Origin: Betaproteobacteria bacterium
Lineage (GTDB): Bacteria; Pseudomonadota; Gammaproteobacteria; Burkholderiales; Usitatibacteraceae
DNA: 13,880 nt
Assembly (NCBI GenBank): GCA_012274175.1
Contig: JAAOZZ010000076.1
Span: 1-13,880, forward strand
Direction: 5' to 3'
Shown here: one piece after another, positions 1 through 6,009 of the stretch
Layout: each line of letters begins with the position of its first letter
Position numbering within the stretch: the first letter of the stretch is position 1
Notes under the pieces: model-generated
Seen by the model: only the letters and a program-made list of their open reading frames with translations
Databases searched by the model: none
Told to the model about the DNA's origin: nothing
Program-made: the position numbers and the translations under genes

Positions 1-465
1 GCTTCTTACCCAGCCGGGAGCTCGCCGTACGGTGTTGCCTTCGATGGCACCAAGATCTGGGTAACGAACACCGGCTCGAACAACATCAGCAAGCTCAGGG
101 CCTCGGATGGCGCACCGTTGGGGACCTTCTCGACCGGCGCTTTTCCGCTTGGCATTGCGTTCGATGGCCAAAATATTTGGACCGCGAATCTAATAGATAG
201 CACCGTGACGAAGCTTCGCGCGGCTGACGGGGCATGCATTGCTCCGTGCACGTTTCCCGTCGGAACGACGCCATACTTTCTTGTCTTCGACGGAGCAAGC
301 ATTTGGGTGACCGGGTACGACGTAGGAGCGATCACCAAGTTACGCGCCAGCGATGGAGCCAACATGGGCACATTCCCGTCGGCGCCAACGCCGGTCGGCA
401 TCGCGTTCGATGGGGCGAATCTATGGGTATCGCATCACGTGGGCAACACGGTGACGAAGCAATGA
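1..465 (+). CDS. Beta-propeller repeat protein (YncE/NHL/Vgb-like), 3' end only
   Basis: The reading frame is open from base 1 and stops at TGA 463-465, giving 154 visible C-terminal residues; the start lies outside the window. The protein consists of blades about 40-42 residues long. Each has a G(I/V)AFDG-type strand, an IWV/LWV tryptophan, a V/I-T-K-L strand and a RASDGA-type turn followed by GTF. Blades of this kind are found in YncE, NHL and virginiamycin-B-lyase-like propellers, often secreted proteins, but no catalytic residues can be assigned here. The last blade stops at VTKQ where the others continue KLRASDG, so the final blade is short; it may close with an N-terminal strand outside the window, or the end may be truncated. 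Base composition and codon choice are less GC-rich than in the genes that follow. The repeat fold is secure; the function is unknown. Confidence 0.8.
   Translation, partial: ASYPAGSSPYGVAFDGTKIWVTNTGSNNISKLRASDGAPLGTFSTGAFPLGIAFDGQNIWTANLIDSTVTKLRAADGACIAPCTFPVGTTPYFLVFDGASIWVTGYDVGAITKLRASDGANMGTFPSAPTPVGIAFDGANLWVSHHVGNTVTKQ
25..462 (+). repeat. Tandem beta-propeller blade repeats in coding sequence
   Basis: Four successive blade units begin at visible residues 9, 49, 91 and 131, a period of 40-42 codons (about 120-126 bases). Each begins P-x-G-(I/V)-AFDG or a close variant (PYFLVFDG in the third). The second unit has a two-residue insertion with two cysteines (residues 79 and 83, ACIAPC). 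Similarity is clear at protein level and only partial at DNA level, so this is an old duplication. Confidence 0.75.
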
Positions 466-534
466 GCGTAGAGAAGCGGTCCGCGACTGGTCAGCTTGTG
501 GCTTGATACGCCAGGAGGCACAACTGGAGGGAAC

Positions 535-636
535 ATGGACTGCTGGCACCACGAGATCCGTCGGGCGAGCATGGACCTACGAGCCGGCGCCGACGAGCGC
601 GAGATCGCCTCGCGTCTCGAGTTCCGATTCCAGTGA
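535..636 (+). CDS. Possible 33-residue small ORF, unknown
   Basis: An ATG at 535 is preceded by GGAGGG three bases upstream, and the frame runs 33 residues to TGA 634-636. The peptide is charged and probably helical (it begins MDCWHHEIRRAS). It resembles nothing I recognise and could equally be a decayed gene remnant or chance. The only positive evidence is the ribosome-binding sequence. It lies 69 bases downstream of the propeller gene on the same strand. Confidence 0.2.
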   Translation: MDCWHHEIRRASMDLRAGADEREIASRLEFRFQ

Positions 637-654
637 TTCCGCCAGGGCATCCGA

Positions 655-672
655 GAGGGAAGCTGCTCCCTC
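655..672. repeat. Small hairpin, weak terminator candidate for the apr operon
   Basis: Perfect 6-base arms GAGGGA and TCCCTC flank the 6-base loop AGCTGC. It sits 80 bases beyond the last minus-strand gene of the apr operon, where a terminator would be expected. Neither strand has a T-run after the stem, so intrinsic termination is doubtful. Confidence 0.25.
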
Positions 673-752
673 ACGAGGCGGATGCCGAGCCAAGCGAGCC
701 AGGATGTGTCAACACGTGCATACCGCTGGCCGTCTACGCCGCGGCACGACGC

Positions 753-911
753 CTACGGCTTCTTCGGCGTCTTGTATTCGGCTTCCTTCTGGAACGGCTT
801 CCAGACGGTTTCGTAGCCCACATACCCCTTTTCGTTCGGCGCCATCTGGCGCGTCGTATAGAAGCGCGTATGGCCGTCAGGAACCTTGGTGATGGGTTTT
901 TGCTCGCTCAT
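753..911 (-). CDS. 52-residue protein of unknown function, last gene of the apr operon
   Basis: The ATG at 911 is preceded by a strong GGGAGGACCG ribosome-binding site, and the frame ends at TAG 755-753 after 52 residues. The protein is soluble, polar and rich in lysine and aromatic residues. It begins MSEQKPITKVPDGHTRFY, contains a GYVGYETVWKPFQ core, and ends in a lysine/proline tail (YKTPKKP). It has no cysteine, no membrane segment and no signal peptide. It starts 22 bases after the prolyl isomerase stop, so it is probably cotranscribed with it and with the apr genes. I do not recognise the family. The strong ribosome site, the tight spacing and a composition unlike a random antisense frame make it a likely real gene. 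A small accessory or binding protein for the reductase is possible but is inference from position only. Confidence 0.65.
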   Translation of the reverse strand: MSEQKPITKVPDGHTRFYTTRQMAPNEKGYVGYETVWKPFQKEAEYKTPKKP

Positions 912-933
912 CGGTCCTCCCTTATCCGTGAAG

Positions 934-1443
934 TCAAACCGGTCTCATGAGTGCCGGGTCGATATTCGGCTCCGCGCCGATCGCTCCCCCGGCTTTCATC
1001 TCCTCGGCGGTGGCGTCGCGCACCGTCCGGATCTCGAGCCTGAAGACGACCTCCCTGCCGCAAAGCGGATTGTTGCCGTCGACCGTCAGTGTCTTGTCGT
1101 CCATCCGCGTCACGATGAAGCTGCGGGTCTGGCCCTTGTCGTTTTCCATGAGGATGGAGTTGCCGATTCTCCGGTAATCCTCGGGGACGTTCTCGATGCG
1201 ATCGGTGAAGACGAGCGACTCGTCTCTCGGGCCGAAGATGCGATTGCCGTCGATCGGCACTTCGATGACATCGCCGGCGGACTTGCCCTCCAGCGCCATA
1301 TGGACGGAGGGGGCCAGGATTTCATTGTGTCCGTGAATATAGCCCAATGGGAATTCGACGCAGGTGAGGACGTGACCCGATTTCTTGTCGGTCACCTTGT
1401 AGGTGAGCTCGACCAACTTGCCGTCCTGGACCGTTTCACTCAT
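934..1443 (-). CDS. SlyD/FKBP-type peptidyl-prolyl cis-trans isomerase
   Basis: A 169-residue protein starting at ATG 1443 (MSETVQDGK). The frame is open upstream to 1575, but that extension is arginine-rich and crosses the upstream gene and a palindromic repeat, so I reject it. The SlyD layout is visible: an N-terminal FKBP half with VELTYKVTDKKSG (about 11-23), the loop GYIHGHNEILAP (34-45) and MALEG (49-53), then an insert-in-flap region (about 70-118), then VDGNNPLCG (121-129). The last matches the family VDxNHPLAG element, with His changed to Asn and Ala to Cys. The histidine/cysteine-rich metal-binding tail of E. coli SlyD is absent; residues 143-169 are a short variable tail. The family combines proline isomerization with holdase activity in the cytoplasm. 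Its place behind aprMBA suggests help in folding or cofactor loading of the reductase, which is inference. Confidence 0.85.
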   Translation of the reverse strand: MSETVQDGKLVELTYKVTDKKSGHVLTCVEFPLGYIHGHNEILAPSVHMALEGKSAGDVIEVPIDGNRIFGPRDESLVFTDRIENVPEDYRRIGNSILMENDKGQTRSFIVTRMDDKTLTVDGNNPLCGREVVFRLEIRTVRDATAEEMKAGGAIGAEPNIDPALMRPV

Positions 1444-1454
1444 GTCAATTTTGA

Positions 1455-1487
1455 CCCTCTCCCCGGCCCTCTGCCCAAGGGAGAGGG
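1455..1487. repeat. Dispersed-repeat-like palindrome CCCTCTCCC / GGGAGAGGG
   Basis: Perfect 9-base inverted arms at 1455-1463 and 1479-1487 are separated by a 15-base spacer that itself repeats part of the arm (CCGGCCCTCTGCCCAA). Elements of this form (a CCCTCTCC-rich arm, a short middle and AAGGGAGAGGG) occur in many copies in intergenic regions of many proteobacterial genomes. Copy number cannot be judged from one window. It lies in the 62-base gap upstream of the prolyl isomerase on the minus strand. One arm supplies the only purine-rich sequence (GAGAGGG) before that gene's ATG, so folding could mask its ribosome-binding site. Confidence 0.65.
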
Positions 1488-1505
1488 AGTCTCGCCGCGC
1501 GCCCA

Positions 1506-1817
1506 TCAGAAGATGGACGCCGCGAAGATCCTGACCTCGCCATCTTCGTAGCCGAGGACCAGCCTGCCGAGCCATTCGCCCGGCTTCTTGGTGCTGCGTT
1601 GGCGGTAGAGAACCGTCACATGTTCGCCCCGGCGGATGACGCCGAGATAGTCGGCATCTTCAGCGAGGTTCCTGGCCAGCTCGCTATTTGCGAACTGGTG
1701 ATTCACCGTGACTTGATTCATGGCAAGGGCGAAGGATCTGGCGAACTTGGCTACGAACTCTCCGTACTTGCCTTCGTTGGAGTGCCTGAGGAGATCGCGC
1801 CACAGGGGGTCGGCCAT
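1506..1817 (-). CDS. 103-residue protein of unknown function downstream of aprA
   Basis: I chose ATG 1817 (MADPLWRDLLRHSNEGKYG) because GAGGAG stands nine bases upstream. The frame stays open further upstream, with a TTG at 1856 that would add NIIERTDEEIRA and overlap the end of aprA by 14 bases. That extension reads like a natural helix, so the longer start is possible. The N-terminal half looks helical (WRDLLRHSNEGKYGEFVAKFARSFALAM). The C-terminal half alternates like beta strands (YLGVIRRGEHVTVLYRQ, EWLGRLVLGYEDGEVRIF). There is no signal peptide, membrane segment or cysteine. Composition matches its neighbours and it is translated in step with aprA. I do not recognise the family; a role connected with APS reductase is suggested only by operon position. 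Confidence 0.7.
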   Translation of the reverse strand: MADPLWRDLLRHSNEGKYGEFVAKFARSFALAMNQVTVNHQFANSELARNLAEDADYLGVIRRGEHVTVLYRQRSTKKPGEWLGRLVLGYEDGEVRIFAASIF

Positions 1818-1842
1818 GGCCCGTATCTCCTCGTCGGTCCTT

Positions 1843-3744
1843 TCAATGATGTTCAACGCTGGCTTCTGCCTTCGGCGCGTCCTCGTCCCCAACCAGGTGA
1901 TAGCAAGGCGCCTTCTCCATGGTGTATTCGCCGCTGACCGGATCGCGACGGGAGACCGTCAGCACGTGCCAGTTCTCGTCGTCCACCTTCATGGCGTCGC
2001 CCCGGTAGTAGTAGCCCGGCCAGCGCGTCTCCTTGCGGAAGAGCGTGTGTTGCGTGACGCACTCTGCCGCCCGGTGACGGTGCATGAGCTCCCATGCGCG
2101 CAGCAACTCGTGAAGGTCCTTCGCGGCCAGGCTCTGGAGATCTTCCTCCATGAGCTTCAGCTTCTTGAGGCAGATATTCAGGAGCTTCTCGTTGGTCATG
2201 TAGCTGACGGTATAGCCGCCGCAATACTCGTCCATGAGCTTCTGCAGCCGGTCGAGGCCCTGCTGGGGATTGATGTAGTGCGGGTTGACCGTCCCCGCCA
2301 CGATCGCATTGCGGTAGAGCCGGTAGTGCTCGAGAGGCTTGTAGATCTCCTTCCTGCGGCGCTCGATCTGCGCGGCGGATACGACGATGCCTTCGCCCTT
2401 TCCGTCGTCGATGTACTTGCAGGCGGCCTTCGCGGCGAGACGGCCTTCGGTGAACGAGCCGGATGAGAAGGCGTGCGGCGTGCCGCCGACCGCATCCCCG
2501 GCGCCGAACAGGCCTTCGACCGTCGTCATGCGGTTGTAGCCCCAGAAATACTCGGGCGGGGAAACGTCCTCGGGACCCGAGCACCAGGCACCCGACCCGG
2601 TCGCGTGGGAGCCCATCACATAGGGCTCGGAGGTGGTCAGCTCGGGATTCTCGTTCTTGGGATCGACATCGGTGGCGGCCCACAGAACCGCCTGGCCGAC
2701 GGTCATGCCGAGGAAGTTTTCCCAGCCGACCTCTTCCAGGTGAGGATCCTGGAAGGCTTTCATGGTCACCATGTGGATGGGGCCGCGGCCGGCATTCACC
2801 TCGCTGATGATGCAATGGTTGCGCAAGCAGGTCGGGATCGGCCGATGGGTCAGGTGCGAGGCTTCTGGATCGAGATATTCCTTGCCGACCATTTTCTGCA
2901 ACGCGGGGAACCACTTGGATTCGTATTCTTCGCCCAGGGCGTTTTGCGTATAGGTCTTGAGGTGCAGGAAGTACGCGCCGACCGGGCCATAGCCGTCCTT
3001 GAAGCGCGCCAGCACGATGCGGTTTTCCATCTGCGTCATCTTGGCGCCGGCGTCGATCATGAGGCCGTAGGCGGACGCGGACGACCAGGGCGCATACCAG
3101 GTGCGGCCGGCCCCTTCGCCCGTCGAGCGCGGCTTGAAGATGTTGGAGGCGCCGCCCGCCCCGCAGATCACGGTCTTCGCCTTGAAGACGTGGTAGTTGC
3201 CCGTGCGGACGTTGAAGCCGACGGCACCGGCGACCCGGTTCGGCTTGCTTTCATCCATCAGCAGGTGGGTGACGCAGATGCGGTTGAAGACCTTGTCCGC
3301 CGATTTCTTGGCGGCCTCGGCCACGATGGGCTTGTAGGACTCGCCATGGATCATGATCTGCCATCGCCCTTCGCGCATGTAGCGACCGGTCTTCGGGTCC
3401 TTCATGATGGGCAGGCCCCACTCCTCGAACTGGTGCACCGTGGAGTCGACGTGACGGGCCATGTCGAACAGCAGGTCTTCGCGCACCATCCCCATCAGGT
3501 CGATGCGAGCGTAGCGGACATGGTCCTCGGGGTTATTCTCGCCCCAGCGCGTGCCCATATAGCAGTTGATGGCGTACAGGCCCTGGGCGACCGCTCCGGA
3601 GCGATCGATATTGGCCTTCTCGGCAATGACGATCTTCTTGTCCCGGCCCCAGAATCTCGCTTCCCAAGCGGCACCCGTGCCGCCAAGTCCCGCACCGACG
3701 ACCAGGATGTCGATGCCATCTTCGACGATCGTGTTGTAGGCCAT
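1843..3744 (-). CDS. aprA: Adenylylsulfate (APS) reductase alpha subunit AprA
   Basis: A full-length 633-residue flavoprotein of the fumarate reductase/succinate dehydrogenase superfamily. In sulfur oxidizers AprBA runs from sulfite plus AMP to APS in the cytoplasm, and reversibly in sulfate reducers. The FAD dinucleotide-binding motif GAGLGG is at residues 17-22 after the strand DILVVG, and a second FAD-contact segment, TVICGAGGASNIF, is at 191-203. The substrate region RFKDGYGPVGAYF is at 247-259. The GTPHAFSSGSF segment carries His424, which appears to match the conserved active-site histidine of the family. The ATG overlaps the aprB stop by one base (TAATG), so translation is coupled. Length and motifs are intact with no frameshift. 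The operon contains aprM and no qmo genes, matching the type described from sulfur oxidizers. Identification is secure; the oxidative direction is inferred from context. Confidence 0.97.
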   Translation of the reverse strand: MAYNTIVEDGIDILVVGAGLGGTGAAWEARFWGRDKKIVIAEKANIDRSGAVAQGLYAINCYMGTRWGENNPEDHVRYARIDLMGMVREDLLFDMARHVDSTVHQFEEWGLPIMKDPKTGRYMREGRWQIMIHGESYKPIVAEAAKKSADKVFNRICVTHLLMDESKPNRVAGAVGFNVRTGNYHVFKAKTVICGAGGASNIFKPRSTGEGAGRTWYAPWSSASAYGLMIDAGAKMTQMENRIVLARFKDGYGPVGAYFLHLKTYTQNALGEEYESKWFPALQKMVGKEYLDPEASHLTHRPIPTCLRNHCIISEVNAGRGPIHMVTMKAFQDPHLEEVGWENFLGMTVGQAVLWAATDVDPKNENPELTTSEPYVMGSHATGSGAWCSGPEDVSPPEYFWGYNRMTTVEGLFGAGDAVGGTPHAFSSGSFTEGRLAAKAACKYIDDGKGEGIVVSAAQIERRRKEIYKPLEHYRLYRNAIVAGTVNPHYINPQQGLDRLQKLMDEYCGGYTVSYMTNEKLLNICLKKLKLMEEDLQSLAAKDLHELLRAWELMHRHRAAECVTQHTLFRKETRWPGYYYRGDAMKVDDENWHVLTVSRRDPVSGEYTMEKAPCYHLVGDEDAPKAEASVEHH

Positions 3745-4223
3745 TAGTAGTACACGCCTTTCTTCAGCTTGAGGCCGGCGTCCTTGAGCGAGCGCAGGCC
3801 GCCCTCATCCATGCGGATGTATTTCGGCTCGCTGTACAGGAGCTCGCCGCCGCGCATCTCTTTGCTGGGGGCGGGAGCATCCGCGAGCTTGGGGATCGCC
3901 GTCCCCCAGGGCTTCGTGGTGATGGGCGACAGGAAGTTCTTTTCCGTGCCGTCCCGGAACTTGATCCTCCAGGCGATCGTGCCCTTGCGCTCGTCGCGGT
4001 CGACCCGGACGCTGTGGCCGAGCGGGGCGAAATCGGCATACCCGCGCACATCGATCGCATGCTGGGGGCAGGCCTTCACGCAGGAGTAGCACTCCCAGCA
4101 CATGTTCGGTTCGATGTTGTACGCCCGGCGATAGGTCGGGTCGATGTGCATGATGTCCGAGGGACAGATGTCGACGCAGTGTCCGCATCCGTCGCACCTC
4201 GTCATGTACACGAAGGTAGGCAT
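3744..4223 (-). CDS. aprB: Adenylylsulfate (APS) reductase beta subunit AprB
   Basis: A 159-residue ferredoxin-type subunit starting at ATG 4223 with CAGGAG seven bases upstream. Two [4Fe-4S] cluster motifs are visible: C10-x2-C13-x2-C16-x3-C20-P and C42-x2-C45-x2-C48-x3-C52-P. Trp43 follows the first cysteine of the second motif, within the segment NMCWECYSC typical of AprB. The remaining 100 residues are the beta-sheet and extended tail that wraps around AprA in known structures, ending KKGVYY. The subunit carries electrons between the AprA flavin and the membrane partner. It starts 17 bases after the aprM stop and shares one base with the aprA start. All eight cluster cysteines are present. 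Confidence 0.97.
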   Translation of the reverse strand: MPTFVYMTRCDGCGHCVDICPSDIMHIDPTYRRAYNIEPNMCWECYSCVKACPQHAIDVRGYADFAPLGHSVRVDRDERKGTIAWRIKFRDGTEKNFLSPITTKPWGTAIPKLADAPAPSKEMRGGELLYSEPKYIRMDEGGLRSLKDAGLKLKKGVYY

Positions 4224-4240
4224 AAGTCGGCTCCTGTTTT

Positions 4241-5053
4241 CTAGTAGTGGCGGGGCGCGTCGCGCTTGATGCCGAGTCCCATGTCCATCGGAGCGTCCCG
4301 CAACAGTTCCATGGAGTGCCGTCTTTGCTGCTCGGGATCGTCACGGGTCTGGGTCGGCAGGTTCTCCGCCGTGCCGTCGGCCCGGGTGACTCGCTTCTCG
4401 AAGGCTGCCGCCGGCTTGAAGAACATGTGGGCGAACTTCGACCAGAACACCGAGCCGAAGAGCACCGTGGTGGCGAGCAGGTACAGGCCGAAGAACAAGC
4501 CCACCCCGCCGCCCGTCCCGGCCCAGACGAGGCCGAGCGTGACACTCGCGACCAGCGAGACGATGAAGATGTCGGCCTGCACGAACCGGAACGGCGAATG
4601 GCCCTCGGCGGCGACGTCCACGCGGATGAAGAACCAGAACCAGTAGCCCCCGAGGCAGACCATGAGGCCGCCGATCCACCAGAGAAGCGGGACGATTTCC
4701 CCGGCGGGATCGCCGAACACCATGATCGCCGTGGTGACGAGGTAGATCACGAACCCGTACATGGTCAGCAGGTGCGCGAGCCGCCGGCGCGGGTTGCAGA
4801 ACTCGCCGGAAGTCATCACGTCCACGAGGACGGTCCCGGCCGCGATCGAGACGAGCTCGCCGCCGCCCAGCTGCCGGGCGCCCTTGGCCTTCGGCTTGCG
4901 CCAGTTGTTGAAGAAGTAAGTGGCGCTGCCCTTGTGGGCCATGTCGAGAAGCGTGCCGACGATGACCGCCAGGACCATCAGGACCAGGTACCACTTCATG
5001 AATCCGGCGGGAAGGAGCTGCGCCGCCGACGCGAAAGGGTTGTTTGTGAACAT
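4241..5053 (-). CDS. aprM: AprM, membrane subunit associated with APS reductase
   Basis: A 270-residue integral membrane protein with about five transmembrane segments (near residues 19-39, 95-114, 120-144, 160-179 and 183-205) and a charged cytoplasmic C-terminal tail (about 213-270). His94 and His209 lie at segment edges, where they could bind heme or quinone, but this is not shown. It stands directly before aprB and aprA, the aprMBA order known in many sulfur-oxidizing bacteria, where AprM is proposed to anchor the reductase and pass electrons to quinone in place of QmoABC. The start ATG 5053 has GGAGG five bases upstream. It is the first gene of the six-gene minus-strand run and begins 67 bases after the metallophosphoesterase stop. 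The name rests on context plus topology, since sequence motifs of the family are weak. Confidence 0.88.
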   Translation of the reverse strand: MFTNNPFASAAQLLPAGFMKWYLVLMVLAVIVGTLLDMAHKGSATYFFNNWRKPKAKGARQLGGGELVSIAAGTVLVDVMTSGEFCNPRRRLAHLLTMYGFVIYLVTTAIMVFGDPAGEIVPLLWWIGGLMVCLGGYWFWFFIRVDVAAEGHSPFRFVQADIFIVSLVASVTLGLVWAGTGGGVGLFFGLYLLATTVLFGSVFWSKFAHMFFKPAAAFEKRVTRADGTAENLPTQTRDDPEQQRRHSMELLRDAPMDMGLGIKRDAPRHY

Positions 5054-5095
5054 GCGATCCTCCGTGACCGGGGATTCTACGAGTCGGCATACAGG

Positions 5096-5121
5096 GCCGC
5101 ATAAAATTACGACTATGCGGC
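5096..5121. promoter_or_regulatory. Inverted repeat upstream of aprM (operator or terminator candidate)
   Basis: Perfect 8-base arms GCCGCATA (5096-5103) and TATGCGGC (5114-5121) flank an AT-rich 10-base middle. It begins at the stop codon of the metallophosphoesterase and lies 43 bases before aprM on the minus strand. It could end the upstream transcript, although no T-run follows, or bind a regulator of the apr operon. A possible minus-strand -10 box TAGAAT (5079-5074) lies between it and aprM, without a convincing -35. Function is unproven. Confidence 0.4.
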
Positions 5122-5633
5122 TATAGATTCAGCGTATGAACCTCGAAGCGCATGGCCGCGAGGTCTCCCAGCATCCAGGTGGCCGGGGCGGACAGGCCCG
5201 CCACCGTCCCGGGGTTGACCAGCCAGGACTCGCCTCCCTTCACGTTGGCGACCTTGCGGGCCTCGGCCTTGTGGGAGTGCCCGCAGCACACCAGCTCCCA
5301 TTCCCCGGTGCAGGCGAACGCGTAGCCGTGGTGGTCGTAGTGCACCACCACGATCCGCCGGCCGCCCAGCTCGATGCGCGCCTCGGGGCCGTGGTACTGG
5401 AGCTGCCCGTTGCTCATGCGCGACTGGAAATGCATGGCCTGCGCATCGCCCAGGTTGTTGCCGTGGATGGCGTGCACCGGCAGGCCCTGGGCGAGCGCCG
5501 GCTTGATGGTCTGGGCGCCGATCAAGTCGCCGCAATGGATCACGGCCTCGGCGCCGAGCGCCTTGGCCTCGCGCACGGCCTGCGCGAGCGGGTCGGCACG
5601 ATCGTGGCTGTCGGAGACGATGCAGATCTTCAT
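5121..5633 (-). CDS. YfcE/MJ0936-type metallophosphoesterase
   Basis: A 170-residue calcineurin-like phosphoesterase, the usual length for the small YfcE/MJ0936 group. The dinuclear metal-site motifs are all visible in order: D8-S-H10, G35-D36, G58-N59-N60, His98 in the strand VVVHYDHHG, and G118-H-S-H121. The normal THG element reads HYDHHG here. Family members hydrolyse phosphodiesters or act as phosphatases in vitro, and the natural substrate is mostly unknown. The ATG at 5633 lies 12 bases after the stop of the CsoR-type regulator gene with GAGG upstream, so the two are probably one transcript, which may continue into aprM 67 bases on. A link to sulfur nucleotides such as APS or AMP turnover is tempting but rests on neighbourhood alone. 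Confidence 0.88.
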   Translation of the reverse strand: MKICIVSDSHDRADPLAQAVREAKALGAEAVIHCGDLIGAQTIKPALAQGLPVHAIHGNNLGDAQAMHFQSRMSNGQLQYHGPEARIELGGRRIVVVHYDHHGYAFACTGEWELVCCGHSHKAEARKVANVKGGESWLVNPGTVAGLSAPATWMLGDLAAMRFEVHTLNL

Positions 5634-5645
5634 GGGGGCATTGCC

Positions 5646-5921
5646 TCAACCGAACCGCGACAGCAGCTCCGCGATCTTCTTCGCGTGCTCGGTGCGGGCG
5701 GCGGCGTTGCCCGGCGCCTCCATGCGGATCATGCACGACACCATCTCGTAGAACACGCGGTCGAGGGCCTTGCGCGCGGCGGCGAGCTGCAGCGCGATGT
5801 CCTCGCACGCCTGATCCTCGCCGATCATGCGCCGGATGCCCCGGACCTGGCCCTCGACGCGGGCGAGCCGCGCCTCGATCGCCGACCGCGACTCGGAATC
5901 GTGCAGGGAAGGATGGGACAT
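5646..5921 (-). CDS. CsoR/RcnR/FrmR-family transcriptional repressor, possible persulfide sensor
   Basis: A 91-residue all-helical repressor of the CsoR family (old DUF156) with the hallmark RLARVEGQVRGIRRMI (18-33) and a second helix QACEDIALQLAAARKALDRV (37-56). Members of this family bind DNA as tetramers and let go on sensing copper, nickel, formaldehyde or, in CstR, persulfide. Cys39 matches the conserved first cysteine. A gapless alignment puts Met64 where sensors such as CsoR and FrmR have the key histidine, with Cys63 just before it. The Cu(I) Cys-His-Cys set and the RcnR histidines are therefore missing, leaving two cysteines, which fits a thiol or persulfide sensor better than a metal sensor. 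It diverges from dsrE2 across a region with two palindromic operators. Start chosen at ATG 5921; an in-frame ATG at 5960 would add 13 residues but has no ribosome site. Family secure, ligand inferred. Confidence 0.9.
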   Translation of the reverse strand: MSHPSLHDSESRSAIEARLARVEGQVRGIRRMIGEDQACEDIALQLAAARKALDRVFYEMVSCMIRMEAPGNAAARTEHAKKIAELLSRFG

Positions 5922-5963
5922 CGCGCGCGGGCTTTCTCGGGGCCGGAAGGAAGGCGGCATGCT

Positions 5964-5979
5964 ATACCCAAAGGGGTAT
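5964..5979. promoter_or_regulatory. Palindromic operator candidate 1, CsoR-family type
   Basis: ATACCCAAAGGGGTAT: perfect 6-base arms ATACCC and GGGTAT around AAAG. G/C tracts flanked by ATA/TAT are typical of CsoR-, RcnR- and CstR-type operators. The site is 42 bases before the CsoR-type repressor's ATG, and its left edge overlaps a possible minus-strand -10 sequence TATAGC, which suits autorepression. Confidence 0.6.
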
Positions 5980-6009
5980 CGGTAGCATCGTCCATCAGCA
6001 ATCTTGCAT

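Larger units (their letters stand above)
466..752. other. Intergenic region between converging transcription units
   Basis: This 287-base gap separates the plus-strand propeller gene from the end of the minus-strand apr operon. No reading frame here looks like a conserved protein. It contains one short plus-strand ORF with a good Shine-Dalgarno sequence and one small hairpin, both listed separately with low confidence. No T-rich terminator tail is seen for either unit. Confidence 0.5.

Noticed and set aside
1444..1575. N-terminal extension of the SlyD-like protein
   Set aside because: The extra residues are arginine-rich, pass through the palindromic repeat and overlap the upstream gene. The conserved FKBP region begins just after Met 1443.
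2473..3747. A 424-codon plus-strand open frame across aprA
   Set aside because: It is antisense to a full-length, motif-complete aprA and has no domain of its own.
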